A DNA stretch of 64,000 bases from Thiobacillus sp. (GCA_021166845.1 JAJPEP010000052.1:37546-101545), one strand, 5' to 3'. Positions 36,756-46,239 are shown, numbered from the stretch's first letter. Translations and numbers: made by a program. The notes: generated from the sequence alone by a model not told the origin.

Positions 36756-36834
36756 TCGCGGTTCTCGGGTTGGGCCCCATTGTTAACCCGGCAAGATAAC
36801 CCGCATTGTTAACCCTCAATTTTGGAGCAGCGTC

Positions 36835-37071
36835 ATGGCTCGCGTATGTGTCGTTACGGGCAAGAAGCCCATGGTCGGAAACAACGTTTCCCACGCCAAC
36901 AATAGAACCAAGCGTCGTTTTCTGCCCAACCTGCAATATCGCCGGTTCTGGGTCGAGAGCGAGAACCGCTGGGTCCGTCTGCGTTTGTCCACGGCTGCCC
37001 TGCGCACCATCGACAAGAACGGCATCGACGCCATTCTGGTTGACCTGCGCGCCCGTGGCCTAGCCGTTTAA
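36835..37071 (+). CDS. rpmB: Large ribosomal subunit protein bL28
   Basis: A 78-residue 50S protein starting [28 protein letters not shown], the family signature. GGAG is 7 nt before the ATG. There is no CxxC pair. The rpmG gene follows after 11 bp, the conserved rpmBG operon. Confidence 0.98.
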   Translation: MARVCVVTGKKPMVGNNVSHANNRTKRRFLPNLQYRRFWVESENRWVRLRLSTAALRTIDKNGIDAILVDLRARGLAV

Positions 37072-37082
37072 GGAGCATCACC

Positions 37083-37250
37083 ATGGCTAAAGGCGGACGC
37101 GAAAAGATCAAGCTGGAGTCCACCGCGGGCACCGGCCACTTCTACACCACCACCAAGAACAAGAAGACCATGCCCGAGAAGATGGAGATCAGCAAGTTCG
37201 ATCCCAAGGCTCGCAAGCATGTGATGTACAAGGAAACCAAGCTGAAATAA
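37083..37250 (+). CDS. rpmG: Large ribosomal subunit protein bL33
   Basis: A 55-residue 50S protein, [20 protein letters not shown] at the start and [10 protein letters not shown] at the end, typical of the zinc-free proteobacterial form (no CxxC motifs). AGGAG sits 6 nt upstream of the ATG. A strong terminator follows 20 bp after the stop. Confidence 0.97.
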   Translation: MAKGGREKIKLESTAGTGHFYTTTKNKKTMPEKMEISKFDPKARKHVMYKETKLK

Positions 37251-37263
37251 GCTGGCTTCCCCA

Positions 37264-37297
37264 ACAAAAAAACCCGCCGGTTCGGCGGGTTTTTTAT
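37264..37297. terminator. Bidirectional rho-independent terminator between rpmG and the desaturase gene
   Basis: A 9-bp stem AACCCGCCG/CGGCGGGTT (37271-37279, 37283-37291) with a 3-nt loop is flanked by A residues on the left and T residues on the right. It can therefore stop rpmBG transcripts and also those of the convergent desaturase gene. Confidence 0.92.
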
Positions 37298-37322
37298 TGG
37301 GCGCAAGCCGCCCGTCAAACCG

Positions 37323-38495
37323 TCATGCGTATCTGCGCAGGCGCACCGAAAATTCCTTCAGAGACTGGATACCGCTGTCTTCGGCGCGGCGGCACCAGGC
37401 CTGCAACTGCTCCAGCAGCTGTTCCCGGCTGGCGGTGGAGCGGCTCCAGATGGCGGCAAGTTCCTGGCGCATCCGGTAGACGGTTTGCAGGCGCTCGCTC
37501 TTGCCCAGCAGGGTGTCGAGTTCGACCTTGTCGGCGGCGGCAAGCTGGGTGGGCTCCTTGTACAGCCAGCGGCGGAAGCTGTCGAAGGTCCGGTTCTGCG
37601 GCAGGTTCGCACCCGCCTTCAGCCTGGCGATCTCGGCCATGCTGTCCGCGCGCACGCTCTTCACGAAGCGCGCCATCACGTCGTAGCGGTGGGTGATGAC
37701 GGCCTGCAGCGTATCCAGGTCGCACAGCGGCTTGGCCGGCTGCCATTTCACCGTCGGCGCCAGTTTGCGGACGGTGGCAAGGCCGACGTAGGACATCAGC
37801 TTGATGTAGAGCCAGCCGATGTCGAATTCGTACCACTTGTTCGACAGCCGCGCCGACGTGCCGTAGGCGTGGTGGTTGTTGTGCAGTTCCTCGCCGCCGA
37901 TCAGGATGCCCCACGGCAGGATATTGGTGCTGGCATCCTCGCTGGCGAAGTTGCGATAGCCCCAGTAGTGGCCGATGCCGTTGATGATACCGGCGGCGGT
38001 AATCGGAATCCAGGCCATTTGCACCGCCCAGATGGTCAGGCCGATGGGGCCGAACAGGGCGAGGTCGAGCGCCATCATCAGCCAGATCCCCGCAGCCGAA
38101 TGGCGGCTGTAGACGTTGCGCTCCAGCCAGTCGCCGGGCGTGCCGTGACCGTATTTTTCCAGCGTCTCGACCACCTTGGCCTCGGCGCGATACAGCTCGG
38201 AACCTTCCCATAAAACCTTCTTGATGCCGCGCGTCTGCGGGCTGTGCGGGTCTTCTGGCGTTTCGCATTTGGCGTGATGCTTGCGGTGAATGGCGACCCA
38301 TTCCTTGGTGACCATACCGCTGGTGAGCCACAACCAGAAACGGAAGAAGTGGCTGACGACGGGGTGCAGGTCGACGGCGCGGTGCGCCTGCGAACGGTGC
38401 AGGAAAATGGTGACGGCGGCGATGGTGATGTGGGTGAGACCAAGGGCCGCCAGCACATACCCCCACCAGGGAAGATCGATCAAGCCAGGTTGCAT
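37323..38495 (-). CDS. Membrane fatty acid (acyl-CoA) desaturase with C-terminal extension
   Basis: A 390-residue diiron desaturase. The three histidine boxes are HRSQAH (33-38), HRKHH (70-74) and HNNHH (205-209), with a further His in GIGHYWGYRN (about 176). Four membrane segments are visible. It probably introduces a delta-9-type double bond. Residues about 290-390 form an extra, helical, soluble domain with many Arg and Leu that typical desaturases lack; its ending LEQLQAWCRRAEDSGIQSL resembles, to my eye, the tail of ISL3-type transposases. It lies downstream of fadL and acyl-CoA synthetase genes on the same strand. Confidence 0.9.
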   Translation of the reverse strand: MQPGLIDLPWWGYVLAALGLTHITIAAVTIFLHRSQAHRAVDLHPVVSHFFRFWLWLTSGMVTKEWVAIHRKHHAKCETPEDPHSPQTRGIKKVLWEGSELYRAEAKVVETLEKYGHGTPGDWLERNVYSRHSAAGIWLMMALDLALFGPIGLTIWAVQMAWIPITAAGIINGIGHYWGYRNFASEDASTNILPWGILIGGEELHNNHHAYGTSARLSNKWYEFDIGWLYIKLMSYVGLATVRKLAPTVKWQPAKPLCDLDTLQAVITHRYDVMARFVKSVRADSMAEIARLKAGANLPQNRTFDSFRRWLYKEPTQLAAADKVELDTLLGKSERLQTVYRMRQELAAIWSRSTASREQLLEQLQAWCRRAEDSGIQSLKEFSVRLRRYA

Positions 38496-38609
38496 AATTC
38501 AGGTTCCATAATCAAGAGTGAACGCGTTCCCCAATGTACAAACAAAGCCTTTAAATACCAAGGATTGTTCGTGTGTGGGCGGGCGGGTGGGACGATGCGG
38601 CGCGCCGGC

Positions 38610-39821
38610 TCAAAAACCCAGGGTCAGCTGGGCGGAAAGAATATCGACCGAAGCCTCATAGCTGCCCGCCAGGGTGACCCCGTTCTCCACCTTGTCGATG
38701 GCGGCATCCTTGATGAAGAGATGCGCATAGCCGACATCGATCGCGCTTTTCCGGGACAGCCGGTACTGCGCGCCGAACGCGATCCAGGTGCGGTCTTCGT
38801 CCGGAATGCGCACGGTGCGAAAGGCATCGGAAACCGGGGTTTCGTCGAAGGCAACGCCGCCGCGCAGGGTCATCTTGTCGTTGAGGTGGTAATTGGCGCC
38901 CAGCGAATAGCGGCAGCTGTCGCTCCAGTTTTCCTCGGTGGGCGTACCCAGCACATCGCCGTTGGTGCGCACGATGCGCAGTTCCCTGAAGTCGCTCCAG
39001 CCGGTCCAGGTGATGTCGGCGAGCAGATCCCAGCGCGAGTCGAGCAGGTGGAACAGCGAAAGCGAAGCCGAATCCGGCAGGGTGACGGCGGCGGTCACCG
39101 GGCCGCTGAGCGTGGCTGCCGTACTGAAGCCGACATCGCCGGCCAGCGTCTGCTCGACCTCGGAACGGTAAGCGAGGCCAATGCGGGTGGCCTCGCTCGC
39201 CTGCCACAACGCGCCCAGATTGAAGCCCCAGCCGTAATCGTCGCCCTTGACGGTGGCCACGCCCGCGCCGCCGGCCGAGCTGGTGAGCGTCGCCTCGGCA
39301 TACTGGATGCTCAGCCCCGCGCCAAGCGAGAGCGACTCGCCGGCCTTCCAGGCAATCGAGGGATTGAGGTTGACCATCTTCACTTCGGACTTGATCGCCT
39401 GGGCACGGCCTTTCCAGTCGGGGTCGTATTCGGTCTTGAGGCCGAAGGGGCTGTTGAGGCCAAGCCCCAGATGCACGTCCGGCGTCAGGCTATACGCAAA
39501 ATAGGCGTTAGGAACCACAGCCCAGCCTCCCGCGTCGCCGCCATTGCCACCGCCGATGGCCGGACTCACGGTTCCGCTGAATTCAGCTTGCGGCCGGATC
39601 AGATGTCCGGCCATTACCAGTTGACGGTCAGGCAGCAGCGTCATCCCGGCCGGATTGAAGAAAACCGTGCTGGCATCTGTCGCAGCCGCAGCCTGGCCGG
39701 CATAGGCGTTGCCCAGGCCGCTGGCGTTCTGCTCGATCAGCGCAAAGCCGGCGGCGTGCGCGAGATGGGCACAACTAGCCAGGACCAGGCTCGCGGCCAG
39801 GCGATTGAATCGATGCGACAT
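38610..39821 (-). CDS. Outer-membrane fatty acid/hydrocarbon transporter, FadL/OmpP1 family
   Basis: A 403-residue beta-barrel porin for hydrophobic substrates. The signal peptide ends at AHLAHA (about residue 23). The mature start GFALIEQNASGLGNAYAGQA with DASTVFFNPAGMTLL is the FadL hatch region. Alternating beta strands follow, ending in Phe (AQLTLGF), the barrel assembly signal. It follows the acyl-CoA synthetase gene by 21 bp, so uptake and activation are probably coexpressed. Confidence 0.93.
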   Translation of the reverse strand: MSHRFNRLAASLVLASCAHLAHAAGFALIEQNASGLGNAYAGQAAAATDASTVFFNPAGMTLLPDRQLVMAGHLIRPQAEFSGTVSPAIGGGNGGDAGGWAVVPNAYFAYSLTPDVHLGLGLNSPFGLKTEYDPDWKGRAQAIKSEVKMVNLNPSIAWKAGESLSLGAGLSIQYAEATLTSSAGGAGVATVKGDDYGWGFNLGALWQASEATRIGLAYRSEVEQTLAGDVGFSTAATLSGPVTAAVTLPDSASLSLFHLLDSRWDLLADITWTGWSDFRELRIVRTNGDVLGTPTEENWSDSCRYSLGANYHLNDKMTLRGGVAFDETPVSDAFRTVRIPDEDRTWIAFGAQYRLSRKSAIDVGYAHLFIKDAAIDKVENGVTLAGSYEASVDILSAQLTLGF

Positions 39822-39842
39822 GAAAGCTACTCCCTTGTTGAA

Positions 39843-41660
39843 TTATGAACGCGCGAAATCCGCATACATCGCCTCGACGGCCGCGCGGTAGCGGTCGGAC
39901 ACCTGCCGGCGTTTGACCTTGAGCGTGGGTGTCAGCAGACCGTCGTCCACCGTCCACGGTTTGAGTTCGGGATGCAGGCGGCGGACCTGGGCATAGCCGG
40001 GAAAATGCTTGAGATGATCGGCCACGCGCCGGGTCAGCGCCTTCACCACCCTGGGGTCGTGCAATACCGCGGAATGCCCGGGGTCGACATCGAGGCTGGC
40101 GGCAAAGGCCGGCCAGTGTTCCCCGTTCAACACGGCCAGCGCGACCAGGTAGGGCCTGCCCTCGCCGACGACCATCACCTGCTCGAACAGGGGGTCGAGC
40201 AGGATGGCGGATTCCATGTCGGTGGGCGACACTTTCTCGCCGTTGTTCAGCACGATGATGTCCTTGATGCGGCCGACGATCGCGTAATGGCCGCTGGCGT
40301 CCCGGTTTGCCTTGTCGCCGCTGTGCAGCCAGCCCTCGGCATCGATCATGGCGCGGGTGGCTGCCTCGTCTTTCCAGTAGCCGCGCATCACGCAGCGGCT
40401 GCGCGTGAGCAGTTCGTCGTGGTCGCCGATTTTCACCTCGACGCCGGGCAGCGGCAGGCCGATGCCGGCGGGCACGTTGGAATCCGGGCGATTGACGCAG
40501 ACCACCGGGCTGGTTTCGGTGAGTCCGTAGCCCTGATAGATCGGCACGCCCAGGCCAATGAACACGCGCGCGATCTCGGGCGACAGCGCGGCGCCGCCGG
40601 AAATCGCCAGCCTCAGTCGCCCGCCCAGTTTTTCCGTGACCTTGCCCGCCACCAGCTTGTCGAGCAGCGGCCATAGCAGCAGTTCGGGATGCCAGCTTGC
40701 CCGCCTCTGGCCACGCTCGAAGCGCCGCCAGCCGACCTGCACCGCCAGCCTGAACAACCGTCCGGCGAGCGGGCCTTTCTTCGCCAGACCATCGCGGATT
40801 CGCCCGTACACCCGCTCGTAAATGCGCGGCACCGAGATCAGCACGCTGGGGCGAATGGCCTGCAGATCCTGCGCCAGCTGGACGATCGAGCGCGCATAGG
40901 CGACTTCGGCGCCGAGCAGCATCGGCAGGTAGTAGCCGGCGGTGCGCTCCAGCGTGTGCGACAACGGAAGAAAGGACAGGAACACCGCGTGCGTCCCGAA
41001 GTCCGCGCATTGCGAGGCGTAGAACGCGTTCCACAAGAGATTCTCGTGCGTCAGCATCACGCCCTTGGGCCGCCCGGTGGTGCCCGAGGTGTAGACGATG
41101 CTGGCCAGCAGGTCGGCCGAGAGGTGGCGCTCCGGGATCGGCGCATCGGCCGCCGCCGCCAGCCAGTCGGCCGCCACCGCGAAACGCGGGCTCCAGTCCG
41201 CCAGCCCGTTTTCCGGCGCGACCAGGCTGACGATGCGCTGCAGGCCGGGGGCCGATCCGGCGATTTCGGCCAGATTCCGGTGCTGGAACCTGCCTTCGAC
41301 CAGCAGCAGTTTGGCGTCCGCGTGATCGAGGATGTAGGCCGCGCTGTCCGGGCGGTCGTCGAGATACAGGGGAACCGTGACCAGCCCCAGCGCCAGCGCG
41401 GCCTGGTCGAAGATCACCCACTCGACGCAGTTCTTCAGCATCACCGCCACGCGGTCGCCCGGAACCAGTCCCTCCTTCGCCAGCGCAGCCTGCCAGCGCG
41501 CCACCTCGGCCGCCACCTCGGCCCAGGTGAAACCCACCCAGGCGTCGCGCGTCTCGTCGAACTGGCGGTAGGCAAGCTGGTCCGGCGTCGCCGCGACGCG
41601 CGCGCGGAACAGGCCGCACAACGTGCCCAGGGCATCGGGATCAAGAGGTGCAGCCGTCAT
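39843..41660 (-). CDS. AMP-dependent long-chain acyl-CoA synthetase
   Basis: Activates fatty acids to acyl-CoA through an acyl adenylate; 605 residues. The A3 ATP motif is YTSGTTGRPKGVM; others are YGLTETSPV (A5), the GDKANRDASGHYAIVGRIKDII stretch (A7/A8) and a late Lys in TLKVKRRQV (A10). It belongs to the FAA1-type long-chain ligases. ATG 41660 is chosen; the frame also opens at a GTG at 41690. It forms a likely operon with the fadL-like gene. Confidence 0.92.
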   Translation of the reverse strand: MTAAPLDPDALGTLCGLFRARVAATPDQLAYRQFDETRDAWVGFTWAEVAAEVARWQAALAKEGLVPGDRVAVMLKNCVEWVIFDQAALALGLVTVPLYLDDRPDSAAYILDHADAKLLLVEGRFQHRNLAEIAGSAPGLQRIVSLVAPENGLADWSPRFAVAADWLAAAADAPIPERHLSADLLASIVYTSGTTGRPKGVMLTHENLLWNAFYASQCADFGTHAVFLSFLPLSHTLERTAGYYLPMLLGAEVAYARSIVQLAQDLQAIRPSVLISVPRIYERVYGRIRDGLAKKGPLAGRLFRLAVQVGWRRFERGQRRASWHPELLLWPLLDKLVAGKVTEKLGGRLRLAISGGAALSPEIARVFIGLGVPIYQGYGLTETSPVVCVNRPDSNVPAGIGLPLPGVEVKIGDHDELLTRSRCVMRGYWKDEAATRAMIDAEGWLHSGDKANRDASGHYAIVGRIKDIIVLNNGEKVSPTDMESAILLDPLFEQVMVVGEGRPYLVALAVLNGEHWPAFAASLDVDPGHSAVLHDPRVVKALTRRVADHLKHFPGYAQVRRLHPELKPWTVDDGLLTPTLKVKRRQVSDRYRAAVEAMYADFARS

Positions 41661-41709
41661 GTCAGACCATCGATCCTGCCGGGAAAGCACCGCATTGAAA
41701 ACGCCCCCT

Positions 41710-42969
41710 CTATTGAATCGGCGCCAGCGCCAGCTTGACCAGGACGGCGGCGAAAAAGCCGTCCGTTCCGTGCACGGCGGGCGACAGCCTGAGCATGGCG
41801 CCGGTATCGAGGTCGATCTTGTTCTGCGCCAGCAGTTCGTTCACCGGCAGCAGGGTGAAGCCGCCCTCGGCCAGCAGCGCCTCGACGATGGCTTCGTTCT
41901 CCTCCGGCAACAAGCTGCAGGTGGCATACACCAGCCGGCCGCCGGGCTTCAGCAGCTTCGCGGCGGCGCGCAGGATCGATGCCTGTTTCCGCGTCAGCGC
42001 CGCCACGCTCTCCGGCGACTGGCGGAATTTCAGGTCGGGGTTGCGGCGCAAGGTGCCGAGCCCGGAGCACGGCGCGTCGACCAGCACGCGGTCGAGTTTG
42101 CCCGCCAGCCGCTTCACCCGGGTGTCGTTTTCGGAAGCGATCAGTTGCGGCATCACGTTGGACAGGCCCGAGCGCGCCAGCCGCGGCTTCAGCTTGGCGA
42201 GCCGTTTTTCCGCGACGTCGAACGCGTACAGCCGCCCGCTCGACGCCATCATCGCGCCGATGGCGAGCGTCTTGCCGCCCGCGCCGGCGCAGAAATCGCA
42301 CACCATTTCGCCGCGCCGCGCGCCCAGCAGCAGCGCCAGCAGCTGGCTGCCGTCGTCCTGCACCTCCAGGCTGCCGTCGACAAACAGCGGATGGCGGTTG
42401 ATCGCCGGATGCTCCTTGAAGCGGATACCCCACGGCGAATACGGGGTCGGCTCGACCGCCAGCCCTTCCTCGCGCAACCGCGCCAGCACGGTGTCGCGGT
42501 CCGCCTTGTACGCGTTCACCCGCACGTCCATCGGCGCGGGCAGCTGCAGGGCGCGGCCGAGCACGAGGATATCGGCGTCGCTCATCACCGGCTGCAGTTT
42601 CCCGATCACCCATTCGGGCAGTTCGGCCGCCACGGCGAGCGGCAGGTCGTCCGTCCTGGCGTCGCGGATGTGCTGCACCAGTTCGGGCTTGGCGAATTGC
42701 TCCAGCGTCGCGCCGCTCATGCCGCGCGCCTTGATCAGCCAGGCGATGATCAGGGTGCGCGGATTGGCCGCCGGCGCCACCACCGACAGATAGCGATAGC
42801 GGCGCAGCACGCCGAACACGGCCTCGGCCACGAACGCGCGCTCGCGCGGGCCGAGCTTTTTATGGTCGCGGAAAAACGCCGACAGCTCGGAGTCGGCCGG
42901 ACGCTTGAAGTCCAGCACCCGGTCGAGCGCCTGGGTGGCAAGTTGCAATAGGGGCGGGGTCAGTTCCAT
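41710..42969 (-). CDS. RsmB/NSUN-family RNA (cytosine-C5) methyltransferase
   Basis: A 419-residue SAM-dependent rRNA or tRNA methyltransferase. SAM motif I is DFCAGAGGKTLAIGAMM. The catalytic pair of cysteines is in DAPCSGLGTLRRNP (motif IV) and YATCSLLPEEN (motif VI). The N-terminal 150 residues are a NusB-like helical domain as in RsmB. Target site is uncertain (m5C967 of 16S rRNA if it is the RsmB orthologue). Confidence 0.92.
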   Translation of the reverse strand: MELTPPLLQLATQALDRVLDFKRPADSELSAFFRDHKKLGPRERAFVAEAVFGVLRRYRYLSVVAPAANPRTLIIAWLIKARGMSGATLEQFAKPELVQHIRDARTDDLPLAVAAELPEWVIGKLQPVMSDADILVLGRALQLPAPMDVRVNAYKADRDTVLARLREEGLAVEPTPYSPWGIRFKEHPAINRHPLFVDGSLEVQDDGSQLLALLLGARRGEMVCDFCAGAGGKTLAIGAMMASSGRLYAFDVAEKRLAKLKPRLARSGLSNVMPQLIASENDTRVKRLAGKLDRVLVDAPCSGLGTLRRNPDLKFRQSPESVAALTRKQASILRAAAKLLKPGGRLVYATCSLLPEENEAIVEALLAEGGFTLLPVNELLAQNKIDLDTGAMLRLSPAVHGTDGFFAAVLVKLALAPIQ

Positions 42970-43020
42970 CGGCGGGGGCTGGCAGGTTGGCGGGCGGCAG
43001 GAATCGTCCTGCCGGAAAGG

Positions 43021-43323
43021 TCATTCGTCTTCGCCGAGTTCGGGGTCCCAGCCTTTTTCGCGCGCACGCTCCACCGCCATCTTGTAGAGGGCTTCATGGC
43101 GCTCGCGCAGTTCAATCGGAAGGCGGCTCGGCAGGTTGCCGTATTTGTCCCACTCGGCTTCGATCTTCTCGGTCAGCGCCTGCATTTGCCCCAGCTGCCA
43201 GCCGGCGCAGTCCTCGGTTTCGGGAATGAAGCCAAACAGCCAGCCGTCGAGGACGACGCGCGCCAGCATGGTGACGCCGTGCTTGTCGTGATAAAACCCG
43301 GCATAGGTCATTGGCTTGTTCAT
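43021..43323 (-). CDS. Conserved small protein, unknown function
   Basis: A 100-residue acidic soluble protein (MNKPMTYAGFYHDKHGVTML) with aromatic-rich beta strands (DGWLFGFIPETED) and a helical C-terminus (LRERHEALYKMAVERAREKGW). No family is recognised. It overlaps the stop of the psiE-like gene upstream by 4 nt, so the two are translated together. Confidence 0.7.
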   Translation of the reverse strand: MNKPMTYAGFYHDKHGVTMLARVVLDGWLFGFIPETEDCAGWQLGQMQALTEKIEAEWDKYGNLPSRLPIELRERHEALYKMAVERAREKGWDPELGEDE

Positions 43324-43748
43324 GGCTGCGAGTCTCGATCATGCGGGGTTTCGTCGTAGGGGAAACGGGTGTGGCCATAGCGGATCACCAGCACCGCGAC
43401 GGCCAGCAACAGCATCGAAGCGGTAACGCCCAGCATGCGCCAGTCGTCGAGGCTTTTCATGTCGAGCACCAGATAACGGGCCAGCGCCACAATGGCGATG
43501 TAGATGGGAAAACGCACCGGCAACTGCCCCGAGCGGAAATACACACCCACCATGGCGAGGATTTCGAGGTAGAGGAACAGCAGCAACAGGTCGGCCAGCG
43601 TCACCGTCCTGGCATCGACCATGGCCTTCACTTCGAACACGCCTGCCACCAGTGTGGCCAGCGTGATAACAACGAGGCCGACGGCCTCGAATACGCCCAG
43701 CACATTGAGTGCCAGACGCGAGAGTTTGCGGTCTTTGGCGGGGTTCAT
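43320..43748 (-). CDS. PsiE-family (phosphate-starvation-inducible) membrane protein
   Basis: A 142-residue protein with four membrane helices (about 15-37, 50-68, 80-95, 107-125). The segments LADLLLLFLYLEILAMVGVYF and PVRFPIYIAIVALARYLVLD are characteristic of PsiE. The role is unknown; E. coli psiE is phosphate- and cAMP-CRP-regulated, and no Pho box is obvious here. Confidence 0.88.
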   Translation of the reverse strand: MNPAKDRKLSRLALNVLGVFEAVGLVVITLATLVAGVFEVKAMVDARTVTLADLLLLFLYLEILAMVGVYFRSGQLPVRFPIYIAIVALARYLVLDMKSLDDWRMLGVTASMLLLAVAVLVIRYGHTRFPYDETPHDRDSQP

Positions 43749-43971
43749 GGCGGCGTCGAGCGAGTGAGGCGCAAGGATACCATCAAGCGCTGAGGGCGAG
43801 CGGGAGAATCAGGGTATCCACCCGCCAGCGCGCCCGGTAAAACTTGCCTGGTCTGCCTCTTTTGCCGTGTCCACCGCTCCGCGACAGCCCGATCCACTCA
43901 CCGGACCGGCGAAGGGACCAGCGACACGAGTGCATGTGGCAAGTTGAGCGGGGGCGCATTCGCTTCTCGAA

Positions 43972-44988
43972 TCAGCCTCCGCGCACCATTGCCATGATCT
44001 TGGCGGCGTCGAGGGCGCCCGCCTGCTGCCGGATCTGCGGCAAGTATTGCGTCTGCATCTGCCTGGCCGGGCCGAGCAGATTCTGGAACGTGTCTTTAAG
44101 CACCGCCGTATTCATCATGCGGCCGCCGGCGTAATAGCGCTTGGCAAGCTGCCCCAGCGCGTAGGTGGTGGCGAAGGAAAAGGCCATGCCGGTGGCCGCG
44201 CCGCTGATCGTGCCGAAAGCCTTGCCTGCGGCCTTGCCGAGCAGCCCGCCCAGGAGCTTGCGGCCGAACTGTTCGAGGTATTGCGAGGTGAGGCCGACCC
44301 CGGCGGCGGCGATGAATTCCTTGATGTGGCCCTGGTCGAGTTCAACGCCGTGGGCACGACCGATGCCATAGACCATCTTGATCTGCAGCGGGATGATGGC
44401 CATGGACGCCCACGACTGCGGCAGCAGTTCCAGCGCGCCGTTCATCAGCGCGTAGTTGAGGATGGACTTGTCCAGCTCCGCCTCGGACACGTTCGGCTGC
44501 GCCGCCACCACCGCACCCGCAAGGGGCACGCCGGATTTGTAAGGCGGCGTAGCCGCCAACGACTCCGCTGGGCCGGACGCGGCAACGGCGGCGGGCGCCG
44601 CGGCCTCGGACAGTTCAACGATGGCGTCGGCCTCGCGCTCAAAGGCGGCGGCCTGTTCGGCATCCAGCTTCAGCAAGACCTTCAGTTCATCCAGAAAGCG
44701 CTGCTCAGCCGCGCTCTGGTGGCCGTCAGCGTCGCACACGCAGACCGCCATTTCATACGCCAATTGGCGCTCGCCGGGGTCTTGCAGCGCGGCGGTGGCG
44801 GTCCCCAGGCTGATGCGCTTGAGCAGTACGTCCTGATAAAGACGCGCGAGATCGGGCACACCCGATTCGCCCCCCAGGGACTCGGCGATGCGACGGATTT
44901 CCTCGCGCTCGCGGTCATGCTTGGCGCCGTCGGCGAAGGCGGCAAACAGGGCGATGGCAAGGATGGATTTCTGCTGTTCGGGATTCAT
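43972..44988 (-). CDS. TerB-like/DUF697-like membrane-associated protein
   Basis: A 338-residue protein. Residues about 1-120 form a helical TerB-like domain (ILAIALFAAFADGAKHDREREEI, YEMAVCVCDADGHQSAAEQRFLDEL). Residues about 170-320 resemble DUF697 (NYALMNGALELLPQSWASMAIIPLQIKMVYGIG), with Gly/Ala-rich membrane-prone helices. Function unknown; TerB domains bind metal and cluster with tellurite or stress-response genes, and a terC-like gene follows upstream on the same strand. Its start overlaps the amphi-Trp gene stop by 4 nt. Confidence 0.75.
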   Translation of the reverse strand: MNPEQQKSILAIALFAAFADGAKHDREREEIRRIAESLGGESGVPDLARLYQDVLLKRISLGTATAALQDPGERQLAYEMAVCVCDADGHQSAAEQRFLDELKVLLKLDAEQAAAFEREADAIVELSEAAAPAAVAASGPAESLAATPPYKSGVPLAGAVVAAQPNVSEAELDKSILNYALMNGALELLPQSWASMAIIPLQIKMVYGIGRAHGVELDQGHIKEFIAAAGVGLTSQYLEQFGRKLLGGLLGKAAGKAFGTISGAATGMAFSFATTYALGQLAKRYYAGGRMMNTAVLKDTFQNLLGPARQMQTQYLPQIRQQAGALDAAKIMAMVRGG

Positions 44989-45212
44989 TGCGGGTGCTCC
45001 CATTTAATCTGGAACTCAATTTCTTCCGACTCACCTTCGCGTTTGTGCTCGATATTGCAGACCGCCCGCGCCGGCACCGAGATTCTTTCGCCCGCGATCT
45101 GGATTTCAAAGCGTTCGCCCTGTTCGAGCTCATCGGCCAGGCGCCGCAACTTCGCAATGAAGTCGGGCATGGGGTAGGTTTTTTCCGCATCGCGTTCAGG
45201 TTTGCTGTTCAT
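44985..45212 (-). CDS. Amphi-Trp domain protein
   Basis: A 75-residue protein, MNSKPERDAEKTYPMPDFI, ending in the amphi-Trp signature KREGESEEIEFQIKWEH. AAAGGAG is 6-7 nt before the ATG at 45212, fixing the start. The family has been linked to membrane-associated stress systems including tellurite/TerB contexts, which fits the coupling to the TerB-like gene. Confidence 0.82.
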   Translation of the reverse strand: MNSKPERDAEKTYPMPDFIAKLRRLADELEQGERFEIQIAGERISVPARAVCNIEHKREGESEEIEFQIKWEHPQ

Positions 45213-45276
45213 GCTTGCTCCTTTCATTCGGTAAAACGAGGACACGGCAAGGCCCCAGACAGGCGGCGCAGCATCA

Positions 45277-46239
45277 TTATTTCGCCACCTTGCGCGTGGC
45301 AATCAGACTGGCGACCACGCTCGACCCGATCAACACCGCGACGACGGCCAGCGAAGCGCCCACCGGCACGTGATACCACGGCATGATGAGCATCTTGGCG
45401 CCGATGAAGGTGAGCACCATGGCCAGGCCGTATTTCAGCAGATGGAAACGGTCCGCCACGTCGGCCAGCAGGAAATACAGCGCCCGCAGACCCATGATGG
45501 CGAAGATGTTCGAGGTGAAGACGATGAAGGGGTCGGTGGTGATGGCGAAGATGGCCGGGATCGAGTCCACCGCGAACACCAGATCGGTGACCTCGATCAG
45601 GATCAGCACCAGGAACAGCGGCGTGAAATAACGCACGCCGTCCTTCATCACGCTGAATTTCTCGCCATGATCGCCCTCGGCGATGCGCAGATGCCGGCGC
45701 GCGAATTTCAGCACCGGGTTCTTCTCCAGATCGGGCGTCTTTTCCGCCATCACCAGCATGCGCATGCCGGTGACGACGAGGAAAACGCCGAAGAAGTAGA
45801 GCACCCAGGAAAATTCGCGCACCACCCAGGCCCCGGCCAGGATCATGATGGCGCGCATGACGATGGCGCCCAGCACGCCGTAGATCAGCACCCGGCGCTG
45901 GAATTCCGGGGCAACGTGGAAGGCGGTGAAGATCAGCAGGAAAACGAACACGTTGTCCACCGACAGCGACTTCTCGATGAGATAGCCGGTGAAGAATTCC
46001 AGCGCCTTGCGATCGGCGATCTCCGACCCCACCGTGCCACTCAAGTACCACCACATACCGGCGTTGAACGCGAGCGCCAAACTCACCCACACCAGCGACC
46101 AGGCGGCCGCCTCCTTGACGCTTACTTTGTGCGCTTTGTTGCCGCCGAACACGAACAGGTCGAGCACCAGCATGACCAGCACGAAGGCGACGAAGCCGCC
46201 CCACATCCAGGGTTCGCCGATCGAGATTGCGCTGTTCAT
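45277..46239 (-). CDS. TerC/Alx family integral membrane protein
   Basis: A 320-residue polytopic protein with about nine membrane helices. The conserved acidic motifs are EKSLSVDNVFVFLLIF and FAVDSIPAIFAITTD, separated by a cytoplasmic loop, as in Alx/TerC proteins implicated in manganese efflux or metal loading of exported enzymes. I chose the ATG at 46239 (MNSAISIGEPWMW). The leader was checked for a yybP-ykoY manganese riboswitch and none was convincing. Confidence 0.92.
   Translation of the reverse strand: MNSAISIGEPWMWGGFVAFVLVMLVLDLFVFGGNKAHKVSVKEAAAWSLVWVSLALAFNAGMWWYLSGTVGSEIADRKALEFFTGYLIEKSLSVDNVFVFLLIFTAFHVAPEFQRRVLIYGVLGAIVMRAIMILAGAWVVREFSWVLYFFGVFLVVTGMRMLVMAEKTPDLEKNPVLKFARRHLRIAEGDHGEKFSVMKDGVRYFTPLFLVLILIEVTDLVFAVDSIPAIFAITTDPFIVFTSNIFAIMGLRALYFLLADVADRFHLLKYGLAMVLTFIGAKMLIMPWYHVPVGASLAVVAVLIGSSVVASLIATRKVAK

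Noticed and set aside
34768..36786. 672-codon open frame on the plus strand
   Set aside because: Antisense to coaBC and then out of frame through radC, both of which have full family motifs.
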